DNA from: Linyphia triangularis
Taxonomy: Eukaryota; Arthropoda; Arachnida; Araneae; Linyphiidae
NCBI GenBank assembly: GCA_963978545.1
Contig: OZ021726.1
Span: 31,840,459-31,904,458 of the forward strand
Direction: 5' to 3'
DNA length: 64,000 nucleotides
In this document: piece by piece, positions 1-10,628 of the stretch
Position numbering within the stretch: position 1 is the first letter of the stretch
Layout: the number at the start of each line of letters is the position of its first letter
The notes under the pieces: model-generated
Seen by the model: only the letters and a program-made list of their open reading frames with translations
Database searches by the model: none
Told to the model about the DNA's origin: nothing
Made by a program: the position numbers and the translations under genes

Positions 1-1980
1 TTATAATTTTTCATAATGCGTTTACTCATTTTATTTGTCATTGGAACTGATAAAAAATATATATAATTTCGAGTGGTGAGGTTTTTATTTCGAAACGATA
101 GCATCTCCAAAAGGAAAGTAATTAGTATAGGCATCAATGCGATGAAATACTCAAAATTAAAATTTGAACACATTGGTGTCTGAACTTGTCACTTTACCTG
201 CTTACCACTTATGAGATTTTTATAAACGTATCCCAATCCATGCATCGCATAAAACTGACTTTTCGGAGCATATCACTGTTGTGTTACGTGGTTAAAAGGT
301 GGGGGGGGGGGGGCAAAAGTTGGTGACAAGTGCACCCCCTCAACGATAAATTTTATAATTTCGTTTCTAATAACAATTAAATAAATAACAATTAACTAGT
401 AGAAAGGAAACAATTTTCAACTCGAACAAGGGTCCAAAATTTATTGTTGTTATAATGAATATTCTGCGACTTAGTTTTTTTTACTAGGAAGTAAGAGATG
501 AAGTAATAATTCAACATTATATACATAACTGTTTATTTAGATTCAAATATTGCTTCTAAATAAGCATACTTTCATAATATTAAATTAATAAGGAATTTTG
601 ATTTAATTTTTTTTTTAAATACTTTGGAGGAACTAGAAAAATATAAAGACAAAGTTAAAATTTGACCAAGTGAAAATACCTATATCTTTATACAAAGTAG
701 TATAAACATTTTTATAACAGTATGACATAGTTGTTTTTTCAGTGACTTAAAACTTTTTCTCAGTCTCGTTACATTTCGCATTTCCCTACATGCTTGGTAT
801 ATTTTTTTAAGAAGAAAATCTATGCTTAATTTTATTACTATCTAATATCCCGTGACCAGTATTGCTTAATGTTCAAAGAAATTTATAAACAAAATTAGTG
901 ATAAAAACTGAAAAATATAGTCGGGAATAAATAAAAAATAATATACAATTTTAAATTACATGATTTGGAAGACAGTGATAAGATGAATTTGTTTCAACAA
1001 TTTTGGCATTGATAGTATATACAAGTATTGTATCGTGCATTCAAAAATTGCAAGTAAAAAAATTGCAAAATGATATTTTACTTAAAGGAAATTTTTGCAT
1101 TTTTCAGCTTTCTCGTTTAGCTTCATGGATAATTTGTCCTGCCATTTATAAATTTTACTGGTTTTGTGTTTAAAAATCTGCTTTCTTAAGGATTCTCGTT
1201 AGTCAAATTCCTTGTCTCCATGCGGCAAAATGTTACACCCTACCCATTCGTTAGAAAGTTTCAAACCTTGTTTTTTTCTAGTTCCAAGCTTTTTAGCAGC
1301 CTTTTGTTATGAGTTGCATCCAAGTTTTTGTTCTTCACAAGTAAGCCATGGATACTCGTTGTATTTCTGAAGGTGCGTATCATTTTGTGTCCAATACTTT
1401 GGATAATCATTACTGCAGTGCGTTTTTGCTTACTGTTGCTGCCACGTGCTAGATTCTCTCTCCACGTGGTCTCTTCAACTTGATGCACTTGCACATTTTC
1501 CACTGCTCCTTCCTCAAAGTTCTGTAGTGTATCGGAGTCATTTTTCTTACAGTTTTGAAGCCAAATATATCAATCTCATCTTGTTTTGTACTAGATGGAT
1601 TACAATTACAAATGCCGTTTAGAATCAGAAGTAAGAGTTATGGTTAAGTTGGAGGAATACATGGTTTTCTACTAATAATCAACAAAACGCAAAACATTTT
1701 AAAGTAAATGGTCGAGGACAAAACAGGAAATGATAGTACAATAAATGTCTTTTTCTATCCACTCCTTCCATAATCCCAGACAACGGGCGCCGAAACTCGC
1801 CGCGCATTTCCAAGAAAAATTGACTGAATCTGCTTTAAGCACATCAAAAATGAAAGTATAAAAAATAACAAACAGCCAGAAAAAGCAGAAGTAATGAAAA
1901 TGGTTAATTCTATTTTTTTCCCTTCCCTTTTAGTTTTTAGACGGATTGAATGTTTTTTTAAATTGGGGGAATAGATTTCG

Positions 1981-2110
1981 GTAGTTTTTGAAGTGGGGGG
2001 GGATGGATTTCAGTGGTTTTAGAAGTGGGGGGGATGGATTTCAGTGTTTTTAGAAGTGGGGAGACGCATGGGTATTTTCTGGACAAGTGGGGGGAGGCGT
2101 CACCCCGCAT
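1981..2110. repeat. G-rich minisatellite-like repeat
   Basis: About three tandem copies of a unit of some 45 bases built from 'gaagtggggggg', 'atggatttcagtg' and 'tttttag' can be read here. Copies are imperfect. It resembles in style, but does not match, the G-rich repeat around Gypsy-3. Confidence 0.6.
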
Positions 2111-3074
2111 CTACCCACACTTCTAGCACTGGTCTTTCAATATGGGTAACACTACTTAAGTAGCTCAATGGTAAAACCCAGACTTATAATACATGTTTAG
2201 AGTAACCTCGTGTAACGAAAATGAAAACCACGTGACTGATAGACTTAAGGAAAACGAAGGAGAAGAACAAAATCCCCACTCATTCCCATGGAAAACGCCG
2301 AAATGCGTCTGACGGAAAGTACGTGAATCCAAAAAAAGTTGTTAAATATTGTTCTGTATTTGGTTGTAAAGAGTTGGTTGTAAAAGTTCCAGAAAGGAGG
2401 CTCAATAACCTTTCACAAATAAGTGCTGTTTTTGAAATTTTCTATATAGTTAAGGTTTTACAGTACACTAATAAATATGTTTTTGTTTCGCATTCTCAAA
2501 AAGCTAGCTTTAGTTAGTTTATTAAGGATTTTATTTTGCAATTAACTTCTGAAAATTGCAGTTAATATTGAAATAGAAAAACAGACCAAGGTTATAGCCG
2601 CTTTTTAAAGAAATTAGTGGCTATTTAAGGCAAATAACATGCAATAACATGTGGCTGTAACAGCAAATTCCGCGCAGTGACCAGATTGGCGAAGTTTGGC
2701 GCGAATCAAAAAGAAATACATTTTGACGTTTATCAAGGTCATGATCACTATGCTTAATCTTTTTTTTTTATCCATTAATAAATAATCTGAATCTTCAAAA
2801 CTGATGATTAAGAACGTTTTTAATATTGTTTTGATACTTTCATATCGGTTTACCTAGTGATTTTTTAAAATGAAACTTGTGGGTTTTTTGGCTTTAACAT
2901 AACAAGAATATTGGGTGAATATAGAATATTTCGTGTAATAAAACATTACTATTTAAGTTTCTTTTTCTGTTTGAGTTATAATTATGATTTTTCCTTTAAA
3001 ATTATCAAAAAAGTCCATTTTTCTTTACATCGTACACGTGAAGTACAAGTTATTTATATAGGTTCAAATAGATT

Positions 3075-3400
3075 TTTTTATTAACTTCAATTTCTTTGTG
3101 TATGTTTGTTGCGGGAAAATCTACGGAAGGCTAATTAACCTATTTGCCGTCATCCAATAGGACTGAAACTTGGCAGATAGACTTTGTTGAAGACAAGACA
3201 TTCTATCAAATTTTGGGGGAAGTTACTAAAAGTCTTCTTTTACACACGCTACTATATTACCGCTTGGAAGGAATAATTAACCCACTAGCCTTCATCTAAT
3301 CGAGCCGAAAATTGGCAAATAGATTGGTTGTAGGACTACTAGAATGAGAATTTATAGAAATTTAAAGTTATTTCTTAGACAATAATTAAATTTGTTTCAC
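3075..3400 (+). repeat. Dispersed repeat family A, copy 1
   Basis: The block contains 'gtcatccaataggactgaa' and 'ggctaattaac', and an internal second, weaker copy near 3274-3350 ('ttcatctaatcgagccgaa'). An inverted relative is at about 31390-31610, where the reverse complement carries 'gtcatccaatcgggctgaa', and a partial relative is at 49500-49610. Three related blocks make this a dispersed repeat. No coding capacity is seen, and the element class is unknown. Confidence 0.6.
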
Positions 3401-4234
3401 AATAATTAAAAAACACACAGCACTAAATTCACAGTAATGTAGCTGCCAAACTCTCTCTCTCCTCCTACCCCCCCCCCCAAAAAAAAAAACCACTCAGTTT
3501 TATTTTACGAGTGTCTTTTATTTATTTTTTACTACATGTGTTTCAGTTTAAAATTTTAAAATTTGTTTCCCCTTCTGGGATTCTGATGTGCTAAGAATCT
3601 AATTAAGGGGTATGGTACCCATAAAATTATTTTCAGAAATTGCAACACTACAATTTAAACTATTGTGATTTTACATTGTGTTGATGTTAAGTACACATAA
3701 TTTAACCTACAAAAATAATTTGAATGTATAATTTTTGATTAATTCAATTTTTTAAAATTTTATCAAACTTTTATCGAAATGCTACCCCTTCCACAATTTT
3801 AAGTATTTGTCCATGACATTTTTCGTATTATAATTGTTAACAATAGTTCGTATGGATTTGAAGAAGAAAGAAAAGGTTTATGTTTTTACACTAAAAGCAT
3901 CAGAAAAACGACGTGTTTTTTTTTTTTCAAGTTTTCAACTTTTTAACTAAAAAAAATAACAATAAATAAACATAGCACACCTTATTCCATGCTAACTTTT
4001 GTTTATCAGATGTATATAAATACGCTATAAAAATGTCCCAATTCTAACTAAATTTAGAAAAAAGCCTTAGGGATTTAAACAACACGCAAACTGAAAAATA
4101 ACGAACTGAGAAAAACAGTGTTAAAGATTTCTTTTTCAACTTTGACTGTGTGAAATGGCTTAGAAAATACAATATAATTTTTTATCTGTCAAAGGTACAA
4201 GTATAAATTTTCACATAGCTATTCAGATGTATAT

Positions 4235-5147
4235 TGTTGCGTGGTAGGGGTTCGAAAGATTCGACTCCAAAGCAGATCAAAACTTGCAGAAATTTATTCC
4301 AAAATAACTTTTCACAGTTATCTTACAGCTCCAGAACTTCTCGTTCTAGTAGACACAATACAGCTCTTCTCACCTCAATAGAGCACAAAACAGCAGTTAA
4401 AAACTTTACAACAACTGCTAAATCGCCGCAAAAGACAATGCAATACAGTACACTCAGTATCTCCAGTCAACCAATTCAGTGACTCAAAATCCAAGAACAA
4501 CAGTCGACTCACCAGTCAACTAATTCAGTCACTCAGGTCAGGAATACAGCTCTCACAATGAACGTTGAGAGACAACTAACTTCAGTCAACTATCGGACTC
4601 AGCTAACAACTAGCTCCGTGACTCAAAATCAGTCAACAACAACTAACTCAGAATCACAACTAACTCAGTGATTCAAAATCAACTAACTGACTGACTCACT
4701 CAGGTCGCGCTTATATAGGAGTGGCTGCCAACATACTTGAACCTTCCAGAGATGGACATTTGGAGAACTTTCCAGACAGTAGTCGAAAAATCCTATACAT
4801 GGGATACATGTACCGAAAATGTCGCCAAATGGTCGCCAAGTTTGGCGACATTTGGCGATTTCGCGCCAAATTTGGCGACAAAAATTAGTTGCCAAAACCA
4901 TCGCCAACTTGGCTCTATCTCGCCAATTTGGCAAAGATTCCCATTACCATAATGTTAAATGCCCTGCCCCTTGAAACTCGCTTCCCAGAGTTACCTCTGT
5001 AAAACTCGTTATCAAACATTGAGAGATTCATTGCTGGGAAACAAACCAAGACGAACCATTGCACTGCCTTACGCGAGATGAACATAAATTTTACTATTTA
5101 CAAAATTAACACTACGAAATATTTACAAATATACAAAATTCGTAACA
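4235..5147 (-). repeat. Gypsy-1 LTR (3' LTR in element sense)
   Basis: 913 bp beginning TGTTGC and ending GTAACA, with a near-identical partner at 26960-27871. On the minus strand a TATA-like TATATAA lies at about 4710-4717. The segment 4822-4930 is packed with copies of TTTGGCGA and its complement, including 'tttcgcgccaaatttggcg'. Segment 4480-4700 holds many imperfect repeats of 'aactaactcag' and 'gtgactcaaaat', which look like AP-1-type half sites. Short open frames on both strands of the LTR are by-products of this palindromic composition. Confidence 0.95.
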
Positions 5148-5160
5148 TTGCCCCCCTCCC
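5148..5160 (-). other. Gypsy-1 polypurine tract
   Basis: Directly inside the LTR the plus strand reads TTGCCCCCCTCCC, a GGGAGGGGGGCAA purine run on the element strand. This is where plus-strand DNA synthesis would be primed. The 260 bp from here to the integrase stop at 5421 are a 3' untranslated leader with no other feature. Confidence 0.85.
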
Positions 5161-5420
5161 AAGGACTGCACGTCCCGGGCAGTACAGTTCCCGGAAAGGA
5201 AGGCTCAAGCTCTGCAATAGCAAACACTCTGTGTTCATAACTAAACTATAAAATTTACTAAACTTACTAATTTAAAGACAGAAACATTACTGAATAAATA
5301 AATAAATAATTAAATAAACAATTAAATAAACAATAAACGTAAAAATTTATATACACATGTGACCATGGTCTTAATAACTATATACACTTTGTACATTAGG
5401 GGGATTACTAACTATGGGGA

Positions 5421-5816
5421 TTACAAACTATGGCCATAGTAAGGGGCTAACCTGTCGTAATGAACGACTCTAGGTTTAGAATTTGGTGACTTACGTATTC
5501 GGACCACGACATCATTCAGCCGGTTGAGGACTGAGTAAGGACCATCCCAGTGGGACTGAAGTTGGGGAGAGAGTCCTTTTTGTCGCTTCGGGTTCCAGAA
5601 CCAAACCTTGTCACCTTCGTGGAAATAATGTCCTGTAGCCTTCGTGTCGTATCTGGTCTTCATCTTATCCGTCGCCACGTGGATTAGCTCTCGGGCAAAA
5701 TTGTGCACATCTTCAAACCGTGCCTGAAGATCCTCGACGTATTCCTCTGGCGATGAAGGTGTATTCGGAGGGCGGCCAAACAACAGATCGCAAGGCAGAC
5801 GAAGGTTACGACCGAA
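5421..5816 (-). pseudogene. Gypsy-1 integrase C-terminal part (split by TIR element)
   Basis: This is the last part of the Gypsy-1 pol frame, about 130 codons ending at 5421. It covers the end of the integrase core and the C-terminal chromatin/DNA-binding region, including the conserved stretches LRLPCDLLFGRPP, GDKVWFWNPKRQKGLSP and PRVVHYDRLAPYY seen also in Gypsy-2 and Gypsy-3. Its upstream part is at 13246-13983; the coding sequence was cut by insertion of 5817-13239, which duplicated the six bases ACCGAA (TTCGGT in the sense strand). The open frame that appears to extend right to 5930 is chimeric, because its first 38 or so codons lie in the inverted repeat of the inserted element. Confidence 0.93.
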
Positions 5817-6059
5817 AGTAGTTAGAATGTGGGGCTCCTGCGCCAAGGAAGGATGAGGGATGGGGACGAGGGACGATGACGTCACCAGATGTGACATCAC
5901 CGGATGTGACGTCATATGATATGACGTCACAGGAAGTGGGCGCGGCTATGACATCACCGGATATGACGCCACAGGAAGTCACGTGACCGGAAGTGGAGTT
6001 GAGTTGTTCGACTCCTGCTGTTGAGTTATTGTCCTCCTGCTGCAGTTTTGGTTTCGGTC
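5817..6059 (+). repeat. Left terminal inverted repeat of the Polinton-like element
   Basis: 243 bp matching the reverse complement of 13011-13239. The first 40 bases are identical to the right end apart from the odd mismatch. Beyond that I count about 13 substitutions and one indel of about 14 bp, an identity of roughly 93-94% outside the indel. It contains three full TGACGTCA palindromes and two CACGTG E-boxes in or just beside the repeat (5991, 6062). Confidence 0.95.
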
Positions 6060-8588
6060 ATCACGTGAATCCATCCCCGCAATTCACCATCACGTGAATA
6101 TCTCCCCGCAACATTGATTGCTCCTATCGGTATATGATTAAACAAGTTTCGTGATCTTAACATTTGTCAATGTTATATATTATTTTTTTTTTACATGTTA
6201 AAAGAGGAAACTTTTTCCACATTTGTTGATAATTTTCATGTTTATTCGGTTTGTGGTTGTTTTCATGTTATTCAGTTTGATACAACTGAGAGGACAAAAT
6301 ATAAATTGTTTAATGTGTTATAGTTTTAATATATGTGTCCCCACTTAAAAGCATGTTTGATTTATATTTTGTTTAAACTTTCTCCAAAAATATTTTATAT
6401 AGCGGACCTTAAAGCCTTTTTATTTCAGATAAAGTACTTCGAAACATTCACATTTTTCAATGTTGTATCTTCTATGCTTTCAATAAAACTTCTCACATTA
6501 TACATGAATTTCAAGAAATTTGCTATTCCTAAGTTTGGTATTTTTTCGTTTTTCTGCTAAAGTTTAAGTTCTCTGTTAGACAATAAAACATTTGCCTCGA
6601 ATAAAATCGTAAATTATTCATCATTTTATGTACCAACAGTAAAATTATCATTTTACATTTTTTGTAGATTTTTTTTCTATTTAACATGACAATGTTTTTT
6701 GAATGTAAAGTTTTTATTTAATAGTAATTTTCCGACTTGAAAAATGTAGGTAGCATTTATTTTTTCGATGAGCTTGATTTCAACTGACAAATATATTTTT
6801 TTAACATTCGAAGCTTATGCGAGTTATGTGAATAAACCATATGCAACTTAACAAATTAATTACTGAAATTTAGCTAAGTTTTATCTTTGCCATAGAAAAT
6901 ATATTTATTTTTACTGATTTTTGTTAAGTGCTACGACGATCTTTTACAAAATATATCTTTTTGCAACATGAGAAAAGATGTGAAATGATAAGGACTTCTC
7001 TGGTATGCTATCAATTCCTTGAGAAATAAATTTAGCTTAACTGTAAGACTTGTTCTGATTCTGAAGATTTTGAAGCATACTATTTCCTATCGTAATTTAT
7101 AATTTTACATGATACTTGGTTTAAAAGTTGAAAAAGTTTACACAAATTTCCTATTTAAATTCTACTTCACTGAAAAGTTATCGGTCACAAGCAATAAAAA
7201 TTTCACTTTGTTTGACTAATGTTTTGCATGTGTTAATTATCATGAGTAATATCAGTTTTATTTATGTCTTTCGAAAGCGAGCATTCATCAATTTAAAAGG
7301 ATATTTCAAACTATTTTCAAAATATAAGTATCTTTTACAAGTTTTTTCCGGAATGAACTTTGCTCAGTTATAATAATATTGAATATTCATCTAACAAAAT
7401 AAGCGTCTTGTAAAACACATTCCGTTTCAGTTTTCTGAAATTTATGTATTTATGTATAAGTTATTTAGAAATTATGGGTGGAAGTTAAAAATCTCTATAT
7501 TAATGATATATTGTCAACACCTCTCAAATAAAAAAAAAAAATTCACATATAATTTAATCTGTCCAGATGATGTTCAATTTTACGTAGTAACAAACTATAC
7601 ATTTTTCAAATTTATGCTAGTTTTTCGAAAAAAAAAAAAATTCTTTAAGTTTGCCTAGCAAACTTTTTTCAGTATCCAAATGTTCTATGTATATTCCATC
7701 ACATGAGTAGTTAACTATTTCAACTAAGGAAAATATCTTTTTTTTTTTTAATTTGATTGAATGATGTTAAATTTTTATGTTTCTAATTGGTGATTTGCAT
7801 ATACTCTTTTAAAAACTTTACACAATTCATAACATATATATATTAGAAATAATAGTATATCGCATCTGAGATTGAAAAAATTTATAACTATTATCATGTA
7901 AAGAAGGTAAAATTTTAAAACATGTCATTGAATATGAGTGTTACCATGAAAAAAGTTAACTAAATTACTTGTGATTTCCTTTTAGAATATAAAAAGTTAT
8001 GTAGTTTACATATAATTCGCAAGTTTCTTTCAAATTATCTTAAGATGTTTTAAAAGTCTTGCAGGTTATTTTCAAAACTTGAATGATATCTAAAATGTAT
8101 TTAATATCTACAATTTATTTAATATTTTTCACCTTTCTTAGATTGATAAGTAAAATAATCCTTAGTCAGCATGCATTGCACGAGTTAATATGACACCTTA
8201 ACGTATATTATTACAAAGTAAATTGTCTTTCTTGAAGTAACAAAAATTTCCAACTTGTATTGCTTTTCCGATTGAAAAGTAGATTTTGAAATTTTTCTTT
8301 GGAGTATCTATAACTAGTATTCATTTTAAATCACTTGCTATTTTTCTTCTATGAAACAATTTTGTTAAGTTTTACCCGTATTGTAGCATATAATCCCACT
8401 GAGTTTAAAAGATATTCAATGTTTTTGATAATAGAAAAGTTTTCAAGTAGAAATTATCTTAAATTCTCCAAGCGAATCATACTTTTTGGGAGAAAGTCCA
8501 TGCGAATTCTACCTTCACTAACTAATGTGTCTTTGAAATCCACTTCATTCATTCCAAGTTTTCACAAACATTTCATTATGAAAAAGGC
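6060..8588. other. AT-rich interior of the Polinton-like element, no gene recognised
   Basis: About 2.5 kb of very AT-rich sequence with short degenerate motifs. The longest plus-strand open frames (6333-6560, 7128-7373, 7452-7658, 8335-8595) are 68-86 codons, dominated by Phe, Lys, Ile and Tyr as expected from base composition, and resemble nothing. Because it sits beside a promoter-like island (8589-8870) similar to the one upstream of the AlkB-PC4 gene, it may be a decayed second transcription unit on the minus strand. That is an inference from layout only. Confidence 0.6.
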
Positions 8589-8870
8589 AAAGTAGGAAAA
8601 CGATAATCTCAAAGACCTGCTGACACACCATAGCATCACCCGCTGCTTGCGCATCGATCTCTATCTTAATTAGTTGATTACCGTCACGTGCTAATCTTCC
8701 CATGCTTGCTGTACAAATCTCCCGACCTGTTCCAACAAGTTTTAGCGTGACTCATCCTCCGGTCTAAAAATGCCGGTGAGTGGCGTATCACCTACCGCTA
8801 CCCTGATTGGCTAATTACCGTCACATGCTTATCTTCCCGTTTAAAGACGTGAATTGTATATGAAAAGTAA
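8589..8870. promoter_or_regulatory. GC-richer island resembling the AlkB-PC4 upstream region
   Basis: This island stands out from the AT-rich DNA on both sides. It contains CACGTG, 'ctgattggct' (an inverted CCAAT-like box), 'ctaatcttcccatg' and a TGACTCA AP-1-type site in 'gcgtgactcatcc'. The region upstream of the AlkB-PC4 gene (about 11780-11920) has the same elements in the same plus-strand order and sense: 'ctgattggct', 'cacgtg', 'ctaatctcccc' and 'gatgactcatcc'. The likeness suggests two related promoters in one element. Function is inferred. Confidence 0.45.
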
Positions 8871-10090
8871 ATTGTCACGTTAAAGTTTAAAGACATGATA
8901 TTTATATGTGAAGTAAATTTTCGAGTAAAGGTTAAAATTCTTTATCTTTGAAATTTTTGTTATGTTCAAATTTCCCTAATTTAACATTAACCTAAGAATA
9001 TAATTGTATATGAAAAGTAAATTGTCACGTTAAAGTTTAAAGACATGATATTTATATAAGAAGTGAATTTTTGTGTAAAGGTTAAAATTCTTTATCTTTG
9101 CAATTTTTATTCTCTTAAATTTTCCATTATTAACCTAAGAAAATAATTGTGTATGAAAATTTCGCATATTGTTTAAATTTTTGTCGAAGAAAGTTTTAGT
9201 CTGTTACTTTCCCTCCTCTAATTTAGCATTATTCTTACACATTTTAAAGATAAAAATTTTATATGTGAAATAAATTTTCGCCTATTGTTTAAGTTCCTTA
9301 CCTTATAAATTTTTAGTGTTTCTTGTTCTCTAATTTAACGTTATTCTTACATATTTGAAAGAAAAAATGTATATGTGAGGTAAATTTTCGCGTATTATTT
9401 AAATTCTTTGCCTTATAAATTCTTAGAGCTTTTTTTTTTATTATCTTATTTATCGTTGACATAAGAGTATGATTGTACATGTAAAGTTAATTTTCACATT
9501 TAATTTTAAATTCTTTATCCTTGTAAATTTGTAGTGTTTATTTTTTCTAAAAGTTAGAGTTGTCATTAGACATTTTAAAGACATGAATGGTAATGGGTTT
9601 AAATTCTTTGTTGTAGAAATTATAGGTATGTTATACTTTTCTCTTACATGTCAAATTTAAAGTCGTGATTTTTATGTGTAAAGTACATTTTTACGTTACT
9701 GTTAAAGTTATTTATCATAGAAAGTTTAAGCATGTTACTTTTTGCTTTTATTTAGCGATATTTTAAAGACATGATTTTTATATATGTAGTAAATTTTCAC
9801 GCAAAGGCTAAAATTATTTATCGTAGAAATTTTGAGTATGCTAATTCTTCTTACATTCACATTTAAAGTCGTAATTTTTATATGTGAAGTAAATTTTTTA
9901 CGTTACTGTTAAAATTATTTATCGTACATAGTTTAAGTATGTTACTTTTTTCTCTTATTTAGTGATATTCTTACACATTTTAAAGACATGATGTTTATTC
10001 GTAAAGTAAATTTTCGATTTCACTTTTGAATTCTTAGTTGTAAGATATTCAAGAATGTTACTTTTTCTCTCTAATTTAGGCATTAGAGTA
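8841..10090 (+). repeat. Degenerate tandem repeat, about 11 units of 85-150 bp
   Basis: The recurring core is 'attttaaagacatgatt', then 'tatatgtgaagtaaatttt', then 'cacgtta', then a stretch like 'aaattctttatcttag', then 'tgttactttttctc'. Starts of the core are near 8841, 8886, 9036, 9240, 9352, 9465, 9570, 9655, 9764, 9859 and 9975. Spacing is irregular and divergence high. It lies downstream of the AlkB-PC4 transcription unit, inside the TIR element. No coding capacity is seen. Confidence 0.75.
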
Positions 10091-10236
10091 TCCAAAAATC
10101 AGAAAAATTGTTCAAAGTTGAAACGAAATGTAAGACATGTCTTAAAGTGGGAACCTTACTCAATAAAATAATGTTGCTTAAAACTGTTCAATTATTGAAA
10201 TCATACATACACAAATTGTCTAATAAAATATATATT

Positions 10237-10242
10237 TTTATT
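10237..10242 (-). terminator. Candidate poly(A) signal for the AlkB-PC4 unit
   Basis: AATAAA on the minus strand, about 42 bases after the stop codon at 10284. It fits a polyadenylated transcript covering both the AlkB-PC4 frame and the downstream Cys/His frame. The DNA is AT-rich, so a chance match is possible. Confidence 0.4.
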
Positions 10243-10283
10243 TATAATCATCAAAAGAATACAATATCATTAAATGCAGTTAT

Positions 10284-10628
10284 TTACAATTTCAAATGGT
10301 CATTCAAGGAATTCCAAGATATACATTTAAAAAAATCTTCATGGAAGTATTGTATAACATTTTTAGATCTTAGAGTTTCAATTATATTATTTACATTAAG
10401 CACAAAAATTGCATCATCACCAACACACCAAGATTGATCTTGTAATGGGACAGTCATACAGGCATGATTTCCTTGTGACATATCATTTAAAGCACAACCA
10501 TCGCAGCGAAACAATTTAAGTATATTGCATTCAATTTCATGCTGCAATGCAATAACATATTCATGGAATAAATCGATATTGGGTGGAATATTAACATTTT
10601 GTTTACATTCAACAAGAATTTTAGTTTT
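10284..10628 (-). CDS. Cys/His-cluster reading frame in +1 frame after AlkB-PC4, no upstream Met
   Basis: About 114 codons are open in the +1 frame, starting right after an in-frame TAA at 10629-10631 and overlapping the AlkB-PC4 stop at 10621. The centre holds the cluster CDGCALNDMSQGNHAC, a C-x2-C-x9-H-x-C arrangement that could bind zinc. The only Met in the frame before or within the cluster is the one inside it, so normal initiation could not make this part. It is therefore either a C-terminal extension of the AlkB-PC4 protein separated by a one-base indel in the A-rich run at 10620-10632, a product of ribosomal frameshifting at the slow AAC TAA A stop context, or a decayed gene. I cannot name a family with certainty. 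Its base composition is the same as that of the AlkB-PC4 frame. Confidence 0.5.
   Translation of the reverse strand, partial: KTKILVECKQNVNIPPNIDLFHEYVIALQHEIECNILKLFRCDGCALNDMSQGNHACMTVPLQDQSWCVGDDAIFVLNVNNIIETLRSKNVIQYFHEDFFKCISWNSLNDHLKL

Larger units (their letters stand above)
1..4230. other. AT-rich intergenic DNA, no gene recognised
   Basis: No reading frame here resembles a known protein; those open for 60-80 codons are short and have no recognisable domain. The stretch is AT-rich with homopolymer tracts (a 13-G run near 300-313, a C run followed by an A run near 3466-3490, T runs near 2761 and 3909). A weak possibility of a decayed coding piece lies on the minus strand at about 1261-1600, where a frame is open but nothing is recognisable. 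The stretch ends at the 4-bp ATAT duplication (4231-4234) that marks the Gypsy-1 insertion. Confidence 0.7.

Noticed and set aside
1261..1600. Possible decayed minus-strand gene
   Set aside because: A frame is open but I could not match any motif, and it is too short to support.
4683..4952. Two opposite 70-83-codon frames, also at 27407-27676
   Set aside because: They lie in the LTRs in a palindrome-rich segment and occur in both LTRs; no domain and no independent start context.
5421..5930. A 169-codon gene with its own N-terminus
   Set aside because: The first part is inverted-repeat sequence of the TIR element read through by chance into the integrase remnant; the mirrored frame at 13126-13317 shows the same artefact.
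6333..8595. Four plus-strand frames of 68-86 codons inside the TIR element
   Set aside because: Composition is what AT-rich DNA gives by chance, with no domain, start context or conservation to support them.
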